A DNA stretch of 64,000 nt, from NCBI GenBank assembly GCA_032717465.1, contig CM064732.1, positions 33,655,001-33,719,000 on the forward strand. The letters are read 5' to 3'. The notes below the pieces were generated by a model, which worked only from the letters and a program-made list of their open reading frames with translations, did no database searches and was not told the DNA's origin. The position numbers and the translations under genes are program-made. Positions within the stretch are counted from its first letter, which is position 1, and the number at the start of each line of letters is the position of its first letter. Shown here one piece after another: positions 1-10,864 of this stretch. This stretch comes from Coenobita brevimanus. Its lineage: Eukaryota; Arthropoda; Malacostraca; Decapoda; Coenobitidae.

Positions 1-376
1 TTTAGGGAAATATCGCAGTTACAGCAACGTGCAGTATCCAGACATTTCTGGAGGAGGGGGGGAGGAAATATTCCGCTCGTTTCACATTCACCTTATTCAC
101 CTGACTTAGCACCTTGTGACATCCGGTTGTTCCCGAAACTGAAGCTCACGATGAAAGGGAGTCGTTACGAAACGACTGAAGATATCCAATCCAAGATGAC
201 AGACCTTCTGAAGATCAAGAAGGAAGACTTCCAGCAATGTTTCAGGTAGTGGCTGGAACGATGGAACAAGTGTTGTGTGCAGGAGGGGAAGACTTTCAAA
301 GGGATGTAATATATACACCTAATGTTCAATAAAATACTGTTATTCGAACAATCATCGAACTTTTTGATCACTCCTC

Positions 377-379
<3 letters not shown>
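1..379 (+). mobile_element. mariner-like transposase 3' end, decayed
   Basis: The window opens inside a Tc1/mariner element. From about position 85 one frame reads a carboxy-terminal mariner transposase: HSPYSPDLAPCD (the last Asp is the third catalytic acid of the DDD triad), then a KLKLTMKGSRYET segment and EDFQQCF. A stop at 247-249 is followed in the same frame by WLERWNKC and a final stop at 307-309, so the copy is inactive. The end at 360-379 (ACTTTTTGATCACTCCTCGT) looks like the terminal inverted repeat and is followed directly by a TA array, which fits a TA target. The 5' half lies outside the window. Confidence 0.8.

Positions 380-410
<31 letters not shown>
380..410. repeat. (TA)n array
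   Basis: Pure TA run placed exactly between the mariner end and the truncated SINE B copy at 411-535. Confidence 0.95.
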
Positions 411-414
<4 letters not shown>

Positions 415-535
415 GAGACACATATTTCACGCGTGTGTACAAATATATTTCTACGCTCCTGACTGGGAATCGAACCCTGGACCTCTTAGATAGAAGTCAG
501 ACACTGATACCACTCGACCACGGCGTGATAAAACC
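411..535 (-). mobile_element. tRNA-derived SINE (family B), 3'-truncated
   Basis: Read on the minus strand it begins with a tRNA-like head (GCCGTGGTCGAGTGGTATCA, an A-box-like start) and contains the B-box word GGTTCGATTCC. It runs into ACAAATATATTTGTACACGCG-type sequence shared with the other copies and stops at the TA array. The body and tail are missing. Confidence 0.75.
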
Positions 536-548
536 TTTGAACACCTAA

Positions 549-642
549 TTTTTTTTTTTTTTTTTTTTTTTGACGAACCAGGTAAATCCATTATAGGAGG
601 ATATATTTCAATCACAACACATTAGCATCATTTCACAGCCCT
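549..642 (-). mobile_element. SINE family B tail fragment
   Basis: A T run (549-571) is followed by GACGAACCAGGTAAATCCAT. This is the reverse complement of the tail found at about 835-890 and 1130-1165. Only the 3' end is present, joined at about 641 to the head region of an opposite-strand copy. Confidence 0.65.
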
Positions 643-890
643 GACTTCTATTTAAGAGGTCCAGGGTTCGATTCCCAGTCAGGAACGTATAAATATACTT
701 GTACGCACGCGTGTAATGTGTGTTTCTTGAACATCTAAAGACGCTCGTGTTGTGTCTGCGATAGATTAAAACTGCTCTGTCACTTGCCGAGTTGCGTGGG
801 GCTGTGAAATAATCCTAATGTGATTGAAATATATCCTTCCATAATGGATTTACCTGGTTCGTAAAAAATAAAAATAAAAAAAAAACAGGT
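641..890 (+). mobile_element. SINE family B copy lacking the A box
   Basis: It starts inside the tRNA-like region (CTGACTTCTATTTAAGAGG) and contains a perfect B box GGTTCGATTCC at 665-675. It then runs through the family body (ACATCTAAAGACGCTCGTG, TTGCGTGGGGCTG) to an A-rich tail. The first tRNA half is replaced by the inverted tail fragment at 549-642. Confidence 0.7.
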
Positions 891-904
891 GTGCACAGCT
901 TTTA

Positions 905-1166
905 TCACGCCGTGGTCGAGTGGTATCAGTGCATAACTTTTATCTAAGAGGTCCAGGGGTCGATTACCAGTCAGAAGTGTACAAATATATTTGTACACGC
1001 GCGTGTAATGTGTGTCTCTCCAACATCTAAAGACGCTCGTGCTGTGTCTGGGATAGATTAAAACTGTCACTTGCCAAGTTGCGTGGGGCTGGGAAATAAT
1101 CCTAATGTGTTGTGACTGAAATATATCCTCCCATAATGGATTTACTTGGTTCGTCAAAAAAATCAT
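905..1166 (+). mobile_element. SINE family B, near full length
   Basis: The most complete copy here. It has a tRNA-like head (GCCGTGGTCGAGTGGTATCA), a slightly degraded B box (GGGTCGATTACC), an approximately 190-bp body and a short A-rich tail after CTTGGTTCGTC. Family length is about 260 bp. The head resembles a tRNA with a D-loop type A box. It is not a functional tRNA because the acceptor stem is not closed. Confidence 0.75.
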
Positions 1167-1186
1167 GTATTCATAGCTATTCTCAC

Positions 1187-1370
<184 letters not shown>

Positions 1371-1532
1371 ATTTCATCATCCAATCCTGTATTGCCCCCA
1401 TGAGAAGAATAGGAGCCCGGGGCTAGGCAAGTTGATCTTGACATTTAAGATGAGAGTGACCAGCCTCACTCATCCCTGAGTGGCATTACGCGAGTAATAA
1501 ACCTCAACCACCCTTTGGATATAAGCCCGCCC
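1371..1532 (-). repeat. composite dispersed repeat I, 3' part
   Basis: On the minus strand this reads the body shared with 10868-11030 and 55050-55200: GGGATGAGTGAGGCTGGTCA, CTAGCCCCGGGCTCCTA, and a GGATGATGA end. The tRNA-like head is absent. Confidence 0.7.
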
Positions 1533-1908
1533 AGATATAACTAATACTCGGTACATTCTCTTCTGCATTCGCCAAATGAACATTAATCTCTTTGATAACT
1601 ATATGATAAGTGATTCACATTATACATACAGCAAGACTTTTATGTCTGTACTGAATGCTATCAGACCACTTGTTTCTATGCATTCTAGTAACTGTTATGC
1701 AATATTTTACTTAGTACATCACATATAGAAAACTGGTATAATAACCAGTGATTCAAGTCTTGAATATTTTATGAAATCATCATCACTAAATATCACGGAA
1801 GGGATTTTAGAAAAGATATGACAGTGCGAGCCGGCAGTAGTTGACCGAGTTCCTAATTCAATTATTCGGCGATCACTGGCAAATCCTGAGTTTGTGAACG
1901 CTCCCATT

Positions 1909-1910
<2 letters not shown>
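1533..1910. other. unassigned A/T-rich sequence
   Basis: No coding or repeat signal recognised. Confidence 0.5.
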
Positions 1911-1947
<37 letters not shown>

Positions 1948-2480
1948 TAAAGTAAGACGGGGGAAGGAGGGAGAGAAACGGAACAAGTAAAAGTAGGAGC
2001 AAGGGAAGAGCGAAAGAGGAGAGGTGGGAAGAGGTAAGAGGATGGACGGAGGAAGGCAGGAAAAGCGAATCAGGGAGAGAGAAAGCGCTCGTGGAAAATT
2101 TTTGACGTGATTTGGAAAAAAGAATGGAGGAGCGTGGTGTGTGGATGTGGGCGGATGGAGGGGGAGAAGAAAGAGGGAGAAACACAGGAAAGAGGTAAGA
2201 AACAGAGGAGACAAAATGTGAAGAGAGGGAAAATTGAGGAGACAGAGAAGAGGGATATATGGGATGTCGCTGTAGATACAAAAATAAGAAAGGGAGGTAT
2301 GGAGAAGAATGCTGGATGGAGTATGAGGAACTGGAAACTGATTAGTCACATTATGAGGAAGAAAAATCAACTACTAGAGAAATGGACAAGAAGAGAATTG
2401 CACCTGGGGGAGAGGGGAACTGGAAAAAAAAAAAATGAGAACAGCAAGGCCGAGAAGAAAGTAGAAACCAGGTGGTAAAG
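1911..2480. repeat. (GA)n array and purine-rich tract
   Basis: A GA run at about 1911-1946 grades into some 500 bases of G/A-rich, low-complexity DNA. Long open frames here are composition artefacts (Ser/Leu/Pro-rich on one strand, Glu/Lys/Arg-rich on the other). Confidence 0.75.
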
Positions 2481-3059
2481 CTAGTCGTTCTTGCACCAAT
2501 TTATACAGCTTACTCGACTGTGTTGCACCATACACCCTATTGTTTCTACTATATAGTCCAATCAAGTTTGCTGGTTGCTTGCTGTATTGTCTTTCTCACA
2601 TTGACAGTCATGCAGTGCCTTCTTGTTCACACTTTTTTTTTTGGGGGGGGAGGGGGGCTTCAGGTTGTAATACAAAGATTGATCCGCCCTTTATGTACTA
2701 TACAAGGCCTGTGAACTCTGAAGCAGTCGTTTTCTGTCTATTATTCGTCGTGCCTTCTTCAGTCTTTAAAATGCTTTGTGAACTTGTTTATGGTTCTGAA
2801 TTATTGATCTTGCATGTGTCTTTAATATCAGAGAAGTCTGGAAGAGATTATGTATCCATCCTTGTTGTTTGCTGGAATCGAAAGATTTGGCAAGCATGTT
2901 GGTCGGTTCCGTATGTTGTATGTATGTCTGTCTGTTTCTTTGTCTGCTTTCCACAGGTTACAATTTTGTGCTAATCGTTTTGAAAAAAAATCTGAAGGTA
3001 GATATCCATAAGTCCGAGAAGCCTATTGTTTTTCATCAAACTCGGTCAAATGCCCTGGG
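2481..3059. other. unassigned sequence
   Basis: Mixed composition with a T run followed by a G run near 2632-2650. The open frames are short and show no motif I know. Confidence 0.5.
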
Positions 3060-3300
3060 CTAGCTAGGGGGTTGAAACCTCCCAATAGCCATAGGTCCAG
3101 CAATCGTCGTGACCCAGTGGCCGGCCCAGGAACCATTTTTCAGATTTCGAAAATCTATTTTTTTTTTCTTACCAAATTGAAGAGAAACGTCTGGAGCACT
3201 TGGCAATGCAATTTTTAGCTTCCTAAACCCATCCTGTGCCTTGCCATGAAGTGCAAAAAATGTCGCTAAGTGAATGCCTACATGCTGGTGAAAACCAAGT
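3060..3300. repeat. dispersed repeat G, copy 1
   Basis: It shares blocks with 10262-10470 in the same order and orientation: a GACCC-GGCC start, TTTCGAAAATC then a T run, GAGAAACGTC, GCAATGCAATTTTTAGCTTC and CCATCCTGTGC. No coding signal; class unknown. Confidence 0.6.
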
Positions 3301-3439
3301 ACACACAATCAGATCCATCCAACAAGTGGTTTACTGCGCACACGCCAGTAAAAACTCAACCGACACAATCAGGAGGGGTAGAAGGGGGTAGGAAGAGGAG
3401 GGAAGAATCGGGAGATCCACCTGGCAAGCGCTCTGGCCC

Positions 3440-3556
3440 TGGCAGTTTCATTTGTCGGCATGCTTGTTTGTCCGCGTGATATGTCCAAAAGTTATTGATG
3501 GATTCCAATTAAAGTTTGCGGGTATGTGGGTCATGGGCAATGGAAGAGTTAGTTAA
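3440..3556 (+). repeat. dispersed repeat E, copy 1 (left half)
   Basis: Contains TTTGTCCGCGTGATATGTCC, a CAAAAGTTATTGATGGATT block and GCGGGTATGTGGGTCAT. It is the left part of a repeat whose right part resumes at 5500 after the inserted element. The uninterrupted paralogue lies at about 5560-5740. Confidence 0.65.
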
Positions 3557-5503
3557 CCCCTACACCGCGGGCATGTTTACCGATGTTTTGCGTGTGCCGC
3601 GGGGTTATTCGGGCTCCGACAGACTCTCAAAAAATATTTGCCAAAAATCAGTTATTAGTCCTAGAATATTAAAATTATATATGCTTATGGCACATACCTT
3701 CAGCTTTCTCCTGGAATGTTTGTTGAGCCTTCGTCAGTTACCGTAGGACTTGTGGAGACCTCTGAAGTTGGGTAACGAAGTCTCCACTTTACAGTTCCCA
3801 ACAACCCGTAATATGATTACCACATCCACATATAAACACTATAAATACTACTCTATGCTTTTCAAGTAGTTTGGGATCCATACTCCAAAAAAAAACCCTC
3901 TGTGAAAGCAATGAAAATTATGAGCGCGTCTGACCGCCGCACTTGCGCTAGTTCGCTCTTGGTCCTCTGTCATTTATTATTCATAAAACCCCTCACACTT
4001 TATATTTCTATAACTACATAACACTTATATATATCTACAGTCTTTATCCATAAGTTTCCTTCAGTAGTATTAGTTTATTGTCACTGTAGGGATTCAATTT
4101 CTTTCAGTAAAATACGTAGCATTCACTTTCTCGTCCTGTATACTGGCGTTGAGAGTGAATGTCACTTTCATCTTCACTCTCATAACTCACAGTATTCAGA
4201 CATGCTATAGTGAAACTTTCACTTTCATTACTCCTAGGGTATATACTCGTATTCTTATAATACTACTCATTTACATTTCTATTTACGTTCTCTATTTTAT
4301 TTACGTTATTTACATTTCTATTTTATTTACACTGTGTTATGCACTGTCACTTGAAGTAACTTATAAAACTATTTTCCATTGTTCACGTTTATTTTCATTC
4401 ATTACTTTCACTTGCTGTTTACACATTATTTACACATTATTTACATTTCCACTTGCACTGTTTTACTCAAGAGAAAGATCGTTGTCACTCTTTTATCAAT
4501 TGTCAGCCCTTTACCTCTTTCCACACGAGGTTTAGTAGGGGGTAAAGGTCACAGGGCCCTTGCATGGGGGTGAAAAAAGGCCCTGAAGTCAGCAAGAGGA
4601 TGAGCCATACCTCCTCTTCGGAATCTGAGAGAGAACTGCTAGGAGGGCCGGCCGGGGTTGAGGCCTACTTGAGGGTTATTCAGCACTACCAACGTAGCTC
4701 TTGAAACAGCAAAGTCTAGCACTGATATGATTGGCAGGAAATCTAGACAATACATTATAAATTTGGTAGTTCCAGGTGAATGTAAATATCACTTAGGCTT
4801 CTCCCTTCCCTCCTTACATGTATATTTATTACGAAAATAGATTAGAGGCCTACTTAGGAGATATAAACATTGAAACAGCTTTGTGTAGCACTGATATGAT
4901 TGGCAGGAAATCTAGACAATACATTATAAATTAGGTAGTTCCAGGTGAATGTAAATATCACTTAGGCTTCTCCCTTCCCTCCTTACATGTATATTTATTA
5001 CGAAAATAGATTATACGGCATATTTCAAGGGGGAAAAAACAGCGAAAATTAGCGAACGAGTGCACGTGAGGTGTTGTCAGGTGATAATTAGCCAATTCCA
5101 GGTGTATGGCACTCTCACCTTATTTCTTTCTTGTATATATTATTTGGTATAAGAATACGACATAGGGCTTATTTCAATGGACGAAATCAGTGAAAAATTC
5201 CAGGGAAGATTTACTTAGCGTAGCATGGCCGGGCAGGCGAGAGGATAGGGTAATGGAGGGGGGGTAGGGAGGGGAGTCAAGAACGGGGAGAAATGGCTAA
5301 ATTGTCAACAATGGATGGGAGTACAGATGAGATTAGGAGTGCTGACTAGTGTTGGACATCGGAAGTACTGATAGATGATACAAGCCCCCACTTGGAAGCC
5401 CGGGTGAATTCAAAATAACACAGAATCACAAAAGCGACACCCCGCGGTATGATCCCTTGCTCCCAAGCGTCACGAAAGTGACGCCCCGCGGTTAAGGGGT
5501 TAA
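3553..5503. mobile_element. piggyBac-type non-autonomous element with TTAA target duplication
   Basis: Both ends carry TTAA (3553-3556 and 5500-5503). The terminal sequences are inverted repeats: CCCCTACACCGCGGGCATG inward from 3557, and CCCCTTAACCGCGGGGCGTC read inward from 5499 on the minus strand. TTAA targets and CCC ends are characteristic of piggyBac. The 1943-bp interior shows no transposase motif but has a GTGGAGAC...GTCTCCAC inverted pair near 3758-3795 and the duplication at 4661-5013. The uninterrupted paralogue at about 5655 supports insertion. Confidence 0.72.
4661..5013. repeat. tandem duplication inside the piggyBac-type element
   Basis: The segment starting AGGCCTACTT occurs at 4661 and 4846. 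The core CACTGATATGATTGGCAGG through GAAAATAGATTA is repeated almost perfectly with a 169-bp offset (4701-4844 and 4870-5013). A third, much more diverged unit appears to follow to about 5185 (AATTCCAGGTGTATGGCACT). Confidence 0.85.
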
Positions 5504-5740
5504 ATATTGGTGGTGACCAGAGTTCAAGTCCTGGTGCATGATTGTTTTTTGTTCTTTTCTTTCTTGTTTCTACGTTTTTCCACAAAATATCTAATGAAGT
5601 TATTCATAGATAAAATAAAACATTGCGGGTATGTGGGTCATGAAACAAGGAAGAGTTCATTAAATTTTGGTGGTGATCTGTATTGTCTGTTATAGGCTTG
5701 GCGGAGGAATGCGCTTGCTGAATGCTGTCTACTTGTTTCC
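5500..5740 (+). repeat. dispersed repeat E: right half of copy 1 and whole copy 2
   Basis: 5500-5560 completes the copy interrupted at 3556 (AATATTGGTGGTGACCAGAG). Copy 2 follows in tandem with GCGGGTATGTGGGTCATGAA, AGGAAGAGTTCATTAAATTT, TGGTGGTGATCTG and the end GGCTTGGCGGAGGAATGCG. The unit is about 160 bp. A related ending occurs at about 27260-27300. Confidence 0.65.
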
Positions 5741-6632
5741 ATGGGCTTTTATTTGTAAGGAATAGCTTTTACAAACAGTCAGTTTCTGGGTGCTTCTCTT
5801 ACATATTAAACAATAATTACTAACACGTTCTTCCAAAAATATGATTTTGATATTTATAGCAATTTGTGCATCGATGGAAGTAATAATAAGAAAAGGTAAA
5901 TAAATGAAGTAAAAGATCACAATTCCCCACCTTCCCTACCCTCACATGTGTAAGAAACATTTTGAAAAATATGCAGTGAGATTAGGGATGGGGGGAGAGA
6001 GAGAGAAAAAAAAACGGCAGGATGAGTATTTTTACCACTGCATACATGCCATGTGATATGCACTGAGGCCCACCAGTACTCCCACTTAATTCCCTGTTGT
6101 TAGTTAAAATCTCCTCCTAATAGTTCCCTATTAGGAGGAAACTGAACAGTTCAAGTTTCCTACCAAACATTCCAAGCTCAACAACTTTCTATTTCATAAG
6201 AAAATCTCTCAGAGCTCTCGAAGAATAGATATTCTAACTTTCCTTGAAGAAGAAGAAAAAAAGAAACTCTCAGTGTACACTGCGTCACAATAGTATCGGT
6301 GTACAACATGCGTGAAACATTTGGGACCACAGGACGAAGGTCACTGAAATATTAGTATCCGACCTACCACACGTTGGTAGCCCTGATGTCCGGAGGTGTT
6401 ATATATCGCCACCTAGCAATATCCTCTTGCTAACATATAGCAAATGTAATGTTTATATAGACAGACACTGATGATACACAATGAGACATTGGTAATGTCA
6501 CCAGTTGTTCGAACCTTTTCGGTAGGCATCGCACCCCCTGTACACAGATCCTTTTGAGATCCAGGGTACCAATTATAGGCCTCTGTGCTTTGCCGCAAGT
6601 AAAAGAGAACAGACCATCAATTCTCCAGCAGA
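5741..6632. other. unassigned sequence
   Basis: A/T-rich with a short GA run at 5993-6004. Apart from the perfect hairpin at 6112-6139 nothing is recognised. Confidence 0.5.
6112..6139. other. perfect 12-bp hairpin
   Basis: TCCTCCTAATAG (6112-6123), a four-base TTCC loop, then its exact complement CTATTAGGAGGA (6128-6139). Confidence 0.9.
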
Positions 6633-6643
6633 TGTGTGTGTGT

Positions 6644-6690
<47 letters not shown>
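6633..6690. repeat. (GT)n microsatellite
   Basis: GT run with one TATG interruption. Confidence 0.95.
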
Positions 6691-6691
<1 letters not shown>

Positions 6692-7424
6692 AACTCAATC
6701 ACTTTTGAACTGATCTACACCAAAATTGGCTAATGGGCAAAGAATTACCTGGGAATGAAGTAATTCGATTTGAAGGCCATAAGTTGTAGATCAAGGTAAC
6801 ATGGCAGTCACCCAGGTCTTTAGATCACATGGTGGGGGCAAGTGTTACACTTTCCAAATGCTCATTCTTGTTCCACTTTATTTTTCCCCTACCAAACAAT
6901 TATGTAAATTTTAAGAAAATTTTTGCATGTGATAATGACCCTTTCAATTCGAAGAGTTTCTCCAAAATAGAAAAAAATATATCGTCTGGTGAAAGTAAGA
7001 CTAAAGATATTACATCGTTCTAAAAGGCATAACTGACAATCTCAGTAATAATAATTTTCTATCAATAGCCAGACGTCATTATACTGTAAGGGGTGGCCGT
7101 TTGTCTCTAGTTAGTTTTTTCACGGGGAGGGGCATTAGCTCTCCGCCAACCCATTTGTTGACACATAGGGAACACGTATTGTTGGTTATAATAGGAGCGT
7201 TCGTGCGACTGGAGAAATGCCAGATATCACCGGTATTTTAATTTTTCGGACGGAAAAAAAATCACATGTCGGGCAATGATTGAATGGCCTTTTTCATGCC
7301 TCTTATATATTGTAAAAATATGTAAATATTATGTTTCTTCTCTATAAAACAGTGCTTTGTCAATGCAGCATGAAAAATATAGTAATATAAAAAATATTTC
7401 AGCGGTTGCAGCCTGGTTTATGCA

Positions 7425-7426
<2 letters not shown>
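6691..7426. other. unassigned A/T-rich sequence
   Basis: No coding, RNA or known repeat signal. Confidence 0.5.

Positions 7427-7478
<52 letters not shown>
7427..7478. repeat. (TA)n array
   Basis: Pure TA, about 50 bp, preceded by TGCATGCA. Confidence 0.95.
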
Positions 7479-7479
<1 letters not shown>

Positions 7480-8059
7480 TTAACCAACAATAATAGTTGA
7501 TTATAATTCATACTAACACATTAAACTCCCTATGAGTAAGAATAAAATTTAATTCACTTCAAGAAATCATGTCGATATTTAGTTGCTGCCTCCGGTACAA
7601 CAAGTTTTCCAAGCAAACCAAAACAGTTGTGTCTTATACTTGCCCTGTGACCTACTCCATCAGCTGGCTTGCTTCGTACGTCTGGCAGCGCTAGGCTTCG
7701 ATACGCCGTAACATTTTAGAGTCTAATAAATATTAAACTATAGATAGACCATATTTGCCATTTTTTGTACATGTCAGATTATATATGAATGTCATTATTC
7801 ATACGCCTGTTTTGCTTCTTACAGTCCAAAAACAGTTTTATTGACAGATACTGTCCTAACCTTCTTAGGGAAAAATATATAAATATACGAATTTTTAGGC
7901 GATATTTTGGGTGAAATAGCACAAGTAAGACTAATTTACATTTTTTTAAAGGTATTTGCTTAACCAATATCGTAAATATCGATCAGAAAAAGAACGCTGA
8001 AGTTTAACTAAGACCCCCTTAGCCTGTCAATACGAAAATGAGCCACAGTTTCTGGTGGT
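7479..8059. other. unassigned A/T-rich sequence
   Basis: Nothing recognised. Confidence 0.5.
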
Positions 8060-8280
8060 GTATGGCAGATTTTCCACTCAGCGCGAACGCTGCTATTATG
8101 ATGATCACGGGTTTACAGGAAACCATTAGGCTTGTCACTCAATTTATAGTGACAGGAATGCTGGGTGAAATCGGAAGAGAGGAGGGCAGACACAGAAAAG
8201 GAATGATAAAAGTGAAAAATGATGTAGGCAGCATTACATCGAGTGAGTGGAAGGTGGTCGCCATCACCAACCACTAGAGA
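8060..8280 (-). repeat. composite dispersed repeat I, 5' part, diverged
   Basis: Shares GGTTTACAGGAAACCATTAG, a variable purine tract with GAGGGCAGACACAGAAAAGG, and ACATCGAGTGAGTGGA-GGTG with the copies at 10868-11365 and 54284-54630. The orientation (minus) follows from those copies. Confidence 0.6.
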
Positions 8281-8284
8281 AAAA

Positions 8285-8370
8285 AATTACATACTATAGT
8301 CGGACTCACGCCCGTTTGCGAATGTGGTGTGGCTCGCACCTGTGTACAGTGTTGCCACGTTTTCTATACC

Positions 8371-8372
<2 letters not shown>
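8285..8372 (+). repeat. inverted repeat arm, left
   Basis: CTATAGTCG...GGTGTGGCTCGCACCTGT...TTGCCACGTTTTC matches the reverse complement of 9218-9301 over about 85 bp. It is followed by a TC run at 8373-8402. Confidence 0.75.
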
Positions 8373-8402
<30 letters not shown>

Positions 8403-8429
8403 CTGGCGGGAGATGTGAGCCACCCTGAG

Positions 8430-8577
8430 TACTTTTGATTCTTTTATAAGTTGTTTATAATTGTGCTTTCATTTGTTATTTTGGTTTTGTTGTATTTAGT
8501 GATATTTATCATTTTTTGTATATGGCGACAGATGACCCGTTATTGCAGTACCATGATTGATTTTCATTCATTCATTC
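8430..8577 (+). mobile_element. 3' end relic of an I/Nimb-type LINE
   Basis: ATATGGCGACAGATGACCC and TACCATGATTGATTTT resemble the last approximately 45 bases of the LINE at 53741-53793 (GGCGGCATATGACCCTGG, GCCGCCATGATTATT). The upstream sequence is T-rich like that element's 3' UTR, and the tail is TTCATTCATTCATT instead of poly(A). The coding part is missing, so this is a tail-only copy. Alternative: chance similarity over a short block. Confidence 0.45.
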
Positions 8578-8647
8578 TCTTTCCCCTTCCTCCATCTCTC
8601 TCTCCACACCACCCCTGAGGTCAAGGCCACCGACTAGGTATGGAAGT

Positions 8648-9056
8648 GTTGCTGCTCGCGAGTGAATAATGTTTTTTTTTTTTTACTTCAGTATTGGCAT
8701 ATGCCTACTATTTTGTCCTACATATTAGCTTATGATTATAAATGTGATTATTCCTCGCCCTTAAAATTACGGTAAAAGCCAGTAAATATGAGCATTTTTC
8801 CCTAGCAACACCTGTACAAGCCATCCTTGTGTTTACGGAGGGGTACGTACTTTACCTTAAGCCAGACTGTGTGTGTCAGTGCTGCCACTCACAAGAATTA
8901 TATGAATTATTTCTTTTACTTTGGATACTGGCATATTTCTTCTTTTTTCAGGCTCATTCTCTTAGATCCATAACTGTAATATTATTACCCACCCTAAAAC
9001 TACGCTAAAAAACATTAAAAGCGACTACAATTTCTTTTAGCAACACTGTACAATAT
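8648..9056. repeat. diverged tandem duplication, about 230 bp
   Basis: Two successive units share GTG-TGCTGC start, TTTACTT, CTGGCATAT or TTGGCATAT, GATTATTCCTCGCCC-like, AAAACTACG-TAAAA and TAGCAACAC-TGTACAA (8648-8820, 8877-9050). Clearly older than the duplication at 4661-5013. Confidence 0.6.
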
Positions 9057-9217
9057 GTATGCCATGTTTCTGTGTTACTGTATAAATATTTTATGCATAA
9101 TAAGATTACTGTTGATTCATCCATCAAAATACACAAGTGTAAGTTTTATTCATCTGAATTTATCGAATTTGTGATGCCTTGTACATAAATAGCTTCCGTT
9201 TCACATCGCAAGTTGAG

Positions 9218-9301
9218 GAAACGTGGCACCATTGTAAACAGGTGCGAGCCACACCACAGGCGCATACGGGCGCCAGGGCGACTATAGCTAATGATTTCTA
9301 T
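9218..9301 (-). repeat. inverted repeat arm, right
   Basis: Reverse complement partner of 8285-8372: ACGTGGCACCATTGTAAACA, GGTGCGAGCCACACCACAGG, GCGACTATAG. The arms are about 850 bp apart and enclose the I-type tail relic and the tandem duplication. Confidence 0.75.
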
Positions 9302-9973
9302 CTTCTCCAGATCATGGAGGATGCTAAAGGAATTCGACATCGTTTTACGCCAAATGATCACATAATATTTGTATTATATTAACTCAATCACTTCTTAGGA
9401 ATTTCACTAGAAAATACTTTTTTTTTTTTTCCTGTCAGCTTCGCAAGTGGTGGTGCTGGAGGGCGAGAGAGCAGAAGTGAAGTGCATTCTTTATTTGTTC
9501 CAAAATCCTTATTATTATACACGCAAAATATATACCATATTCAACGACTCATCTATAGAAAAGGGCTTCAAAAGAATACAAAAATTGCTGCATATTAATT
9601 TTTCAATACTGTGCTTCCACTCTTATTACCTTCCCCGTGCGTTTCCTTTATCCACCGATTCTCCTTCCACCTCTGATCCCTAATCCCTCTGCCACTCAGT
9701 CCCATCTTTCAGTCTCTCCTCAGCGGTCGGTTTTTACTTGTTTTAATATTTATGTTCCTAATATTTTGCAAGACCCAGTATTTTCTTCCTTAAAACTGTT
9801 CGGCCATTATTCAAACCTCACAACCAGATTCAAGATTTTTTGGGAATTTCCATAATGTACGGTTTCCCTTCTGGGTCATCAATCATTTTCTCTCTTCCTT
9901 CACACCTACTTTTGGAGTTGGGTAAGAAAGAAAAGACGTCCATTTTTATCAACTAATTTTTATACTGCGTTAT

Positions 9974-9976
<3 letters not shown>
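9302..9976. other. unassigned sequence
   Basis: T run at 9418-9430, otherwise no recognised content. Confidence 0.5.
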
Positions 9977-10021
<45 letters not shown>

Positions 10022-10148
10022 GGATTATTCCTTCATATTGATTCAGTCCCCTTCCCCTCTCCCTTTTCATATTTGAAATACTACCTTCATATCGCTTCTC
10101 TGTCTGTCTGTCTGTCTGTCTGTCTGTCCATGTGATTATTCCTTCATT

Positions 10149-10187
<39 letters not shown>
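9977..10187. repeat. CT, TCTG and CT microsatellites
   Basis: CT at 9977-10018, TCTG at about 10100-10127, CT at 10151-10187. Both CT arrays have a nearby GATTATTCCTTCAT (10023 and 10135), so the block is a small duplication. Confidence 0.9.
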
Positions 10188-10190
<3 letters not shown>

Positions 10191-10261
10191 GTATAGTATA
10201 ATGTTGCTTCAGACTGTATTCTTACCACTGCTGGATGAATATGTACAGTATATATCACAGG

Positions 10262-10470
10262 CTCCGTGGCCGACCGTGTGTAATTTGTCCGGACATACTT
10301 GCCGACCCCAGGGCCTATTTTTTAAGTTTTGAAAATTGTTTTTTTTTTTTTTTATCACACTAAAGAGGAACGTCAGATACACCTGTCAATGCAATTTTGA
10401 GCTTCCTAGACCCATCCTGTGCTTCGCAATACAGCGAGGAAAGTGCGCTGATTTACGCAAATGATATCAG
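10262..10470. repeat. dispersed repeat G, copy 2
   Basis: Same ordered blocks as 3060-3300: CCGACCCCAGGGCC, TTTTGAAAATTG then a T run, GAGGAACGTC, GTCAATGCAATTTTGAGCTT and CCATCCTGTGC. Confidence 0.65.
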
Positions 10471-10860
10471 TCACATCTAGGAATTGCTGCGATGCTTGGT
10501 TTTTCTTTTCTTTTCTTTTTTTCATTCTATGGAAAAACAATGTTAGTGGTGGTGATATGGTGTAAAATGACTAGATATATGTATTTCGAAGTTTATCAGT
10601 ACATAATAGGTAAGGTTTCAATTTAAAAAATGATATTTAGTGTTTTTTTTTTTGGTGTTTATGGTAGTATCGACTTACTTTTGCCCTCTGGGTAGTGGAA
10701 TGTGTGGAAAAAGCGAGGCGAGAGATAATTTTTTTAGACCTAAATGAGATAACGGTCATCCCTTGAATGTAGTCTGAACAGTGAGGGTTGAAATGCGAGA
10801 GGACCTGCGATTCACACCTCGCAGTAGATGGTTAGAGGTGTAAAAGAAGGGAGGCCTTTC
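10471..10860. other. unassigned sequence
   Basis: T-rich with short T runs; nothing recognised. Confidence 0.5.
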
Positions 10861-10864
10861 CATT

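Noticed and set aside
905..975. A functional tRNA gene
   Set aside because: A- and B-box words exist, but the acceptor stem does not close, a SINE body follows and several similar copies are adjacent. The same applies at 54699, 62210 and 62853.
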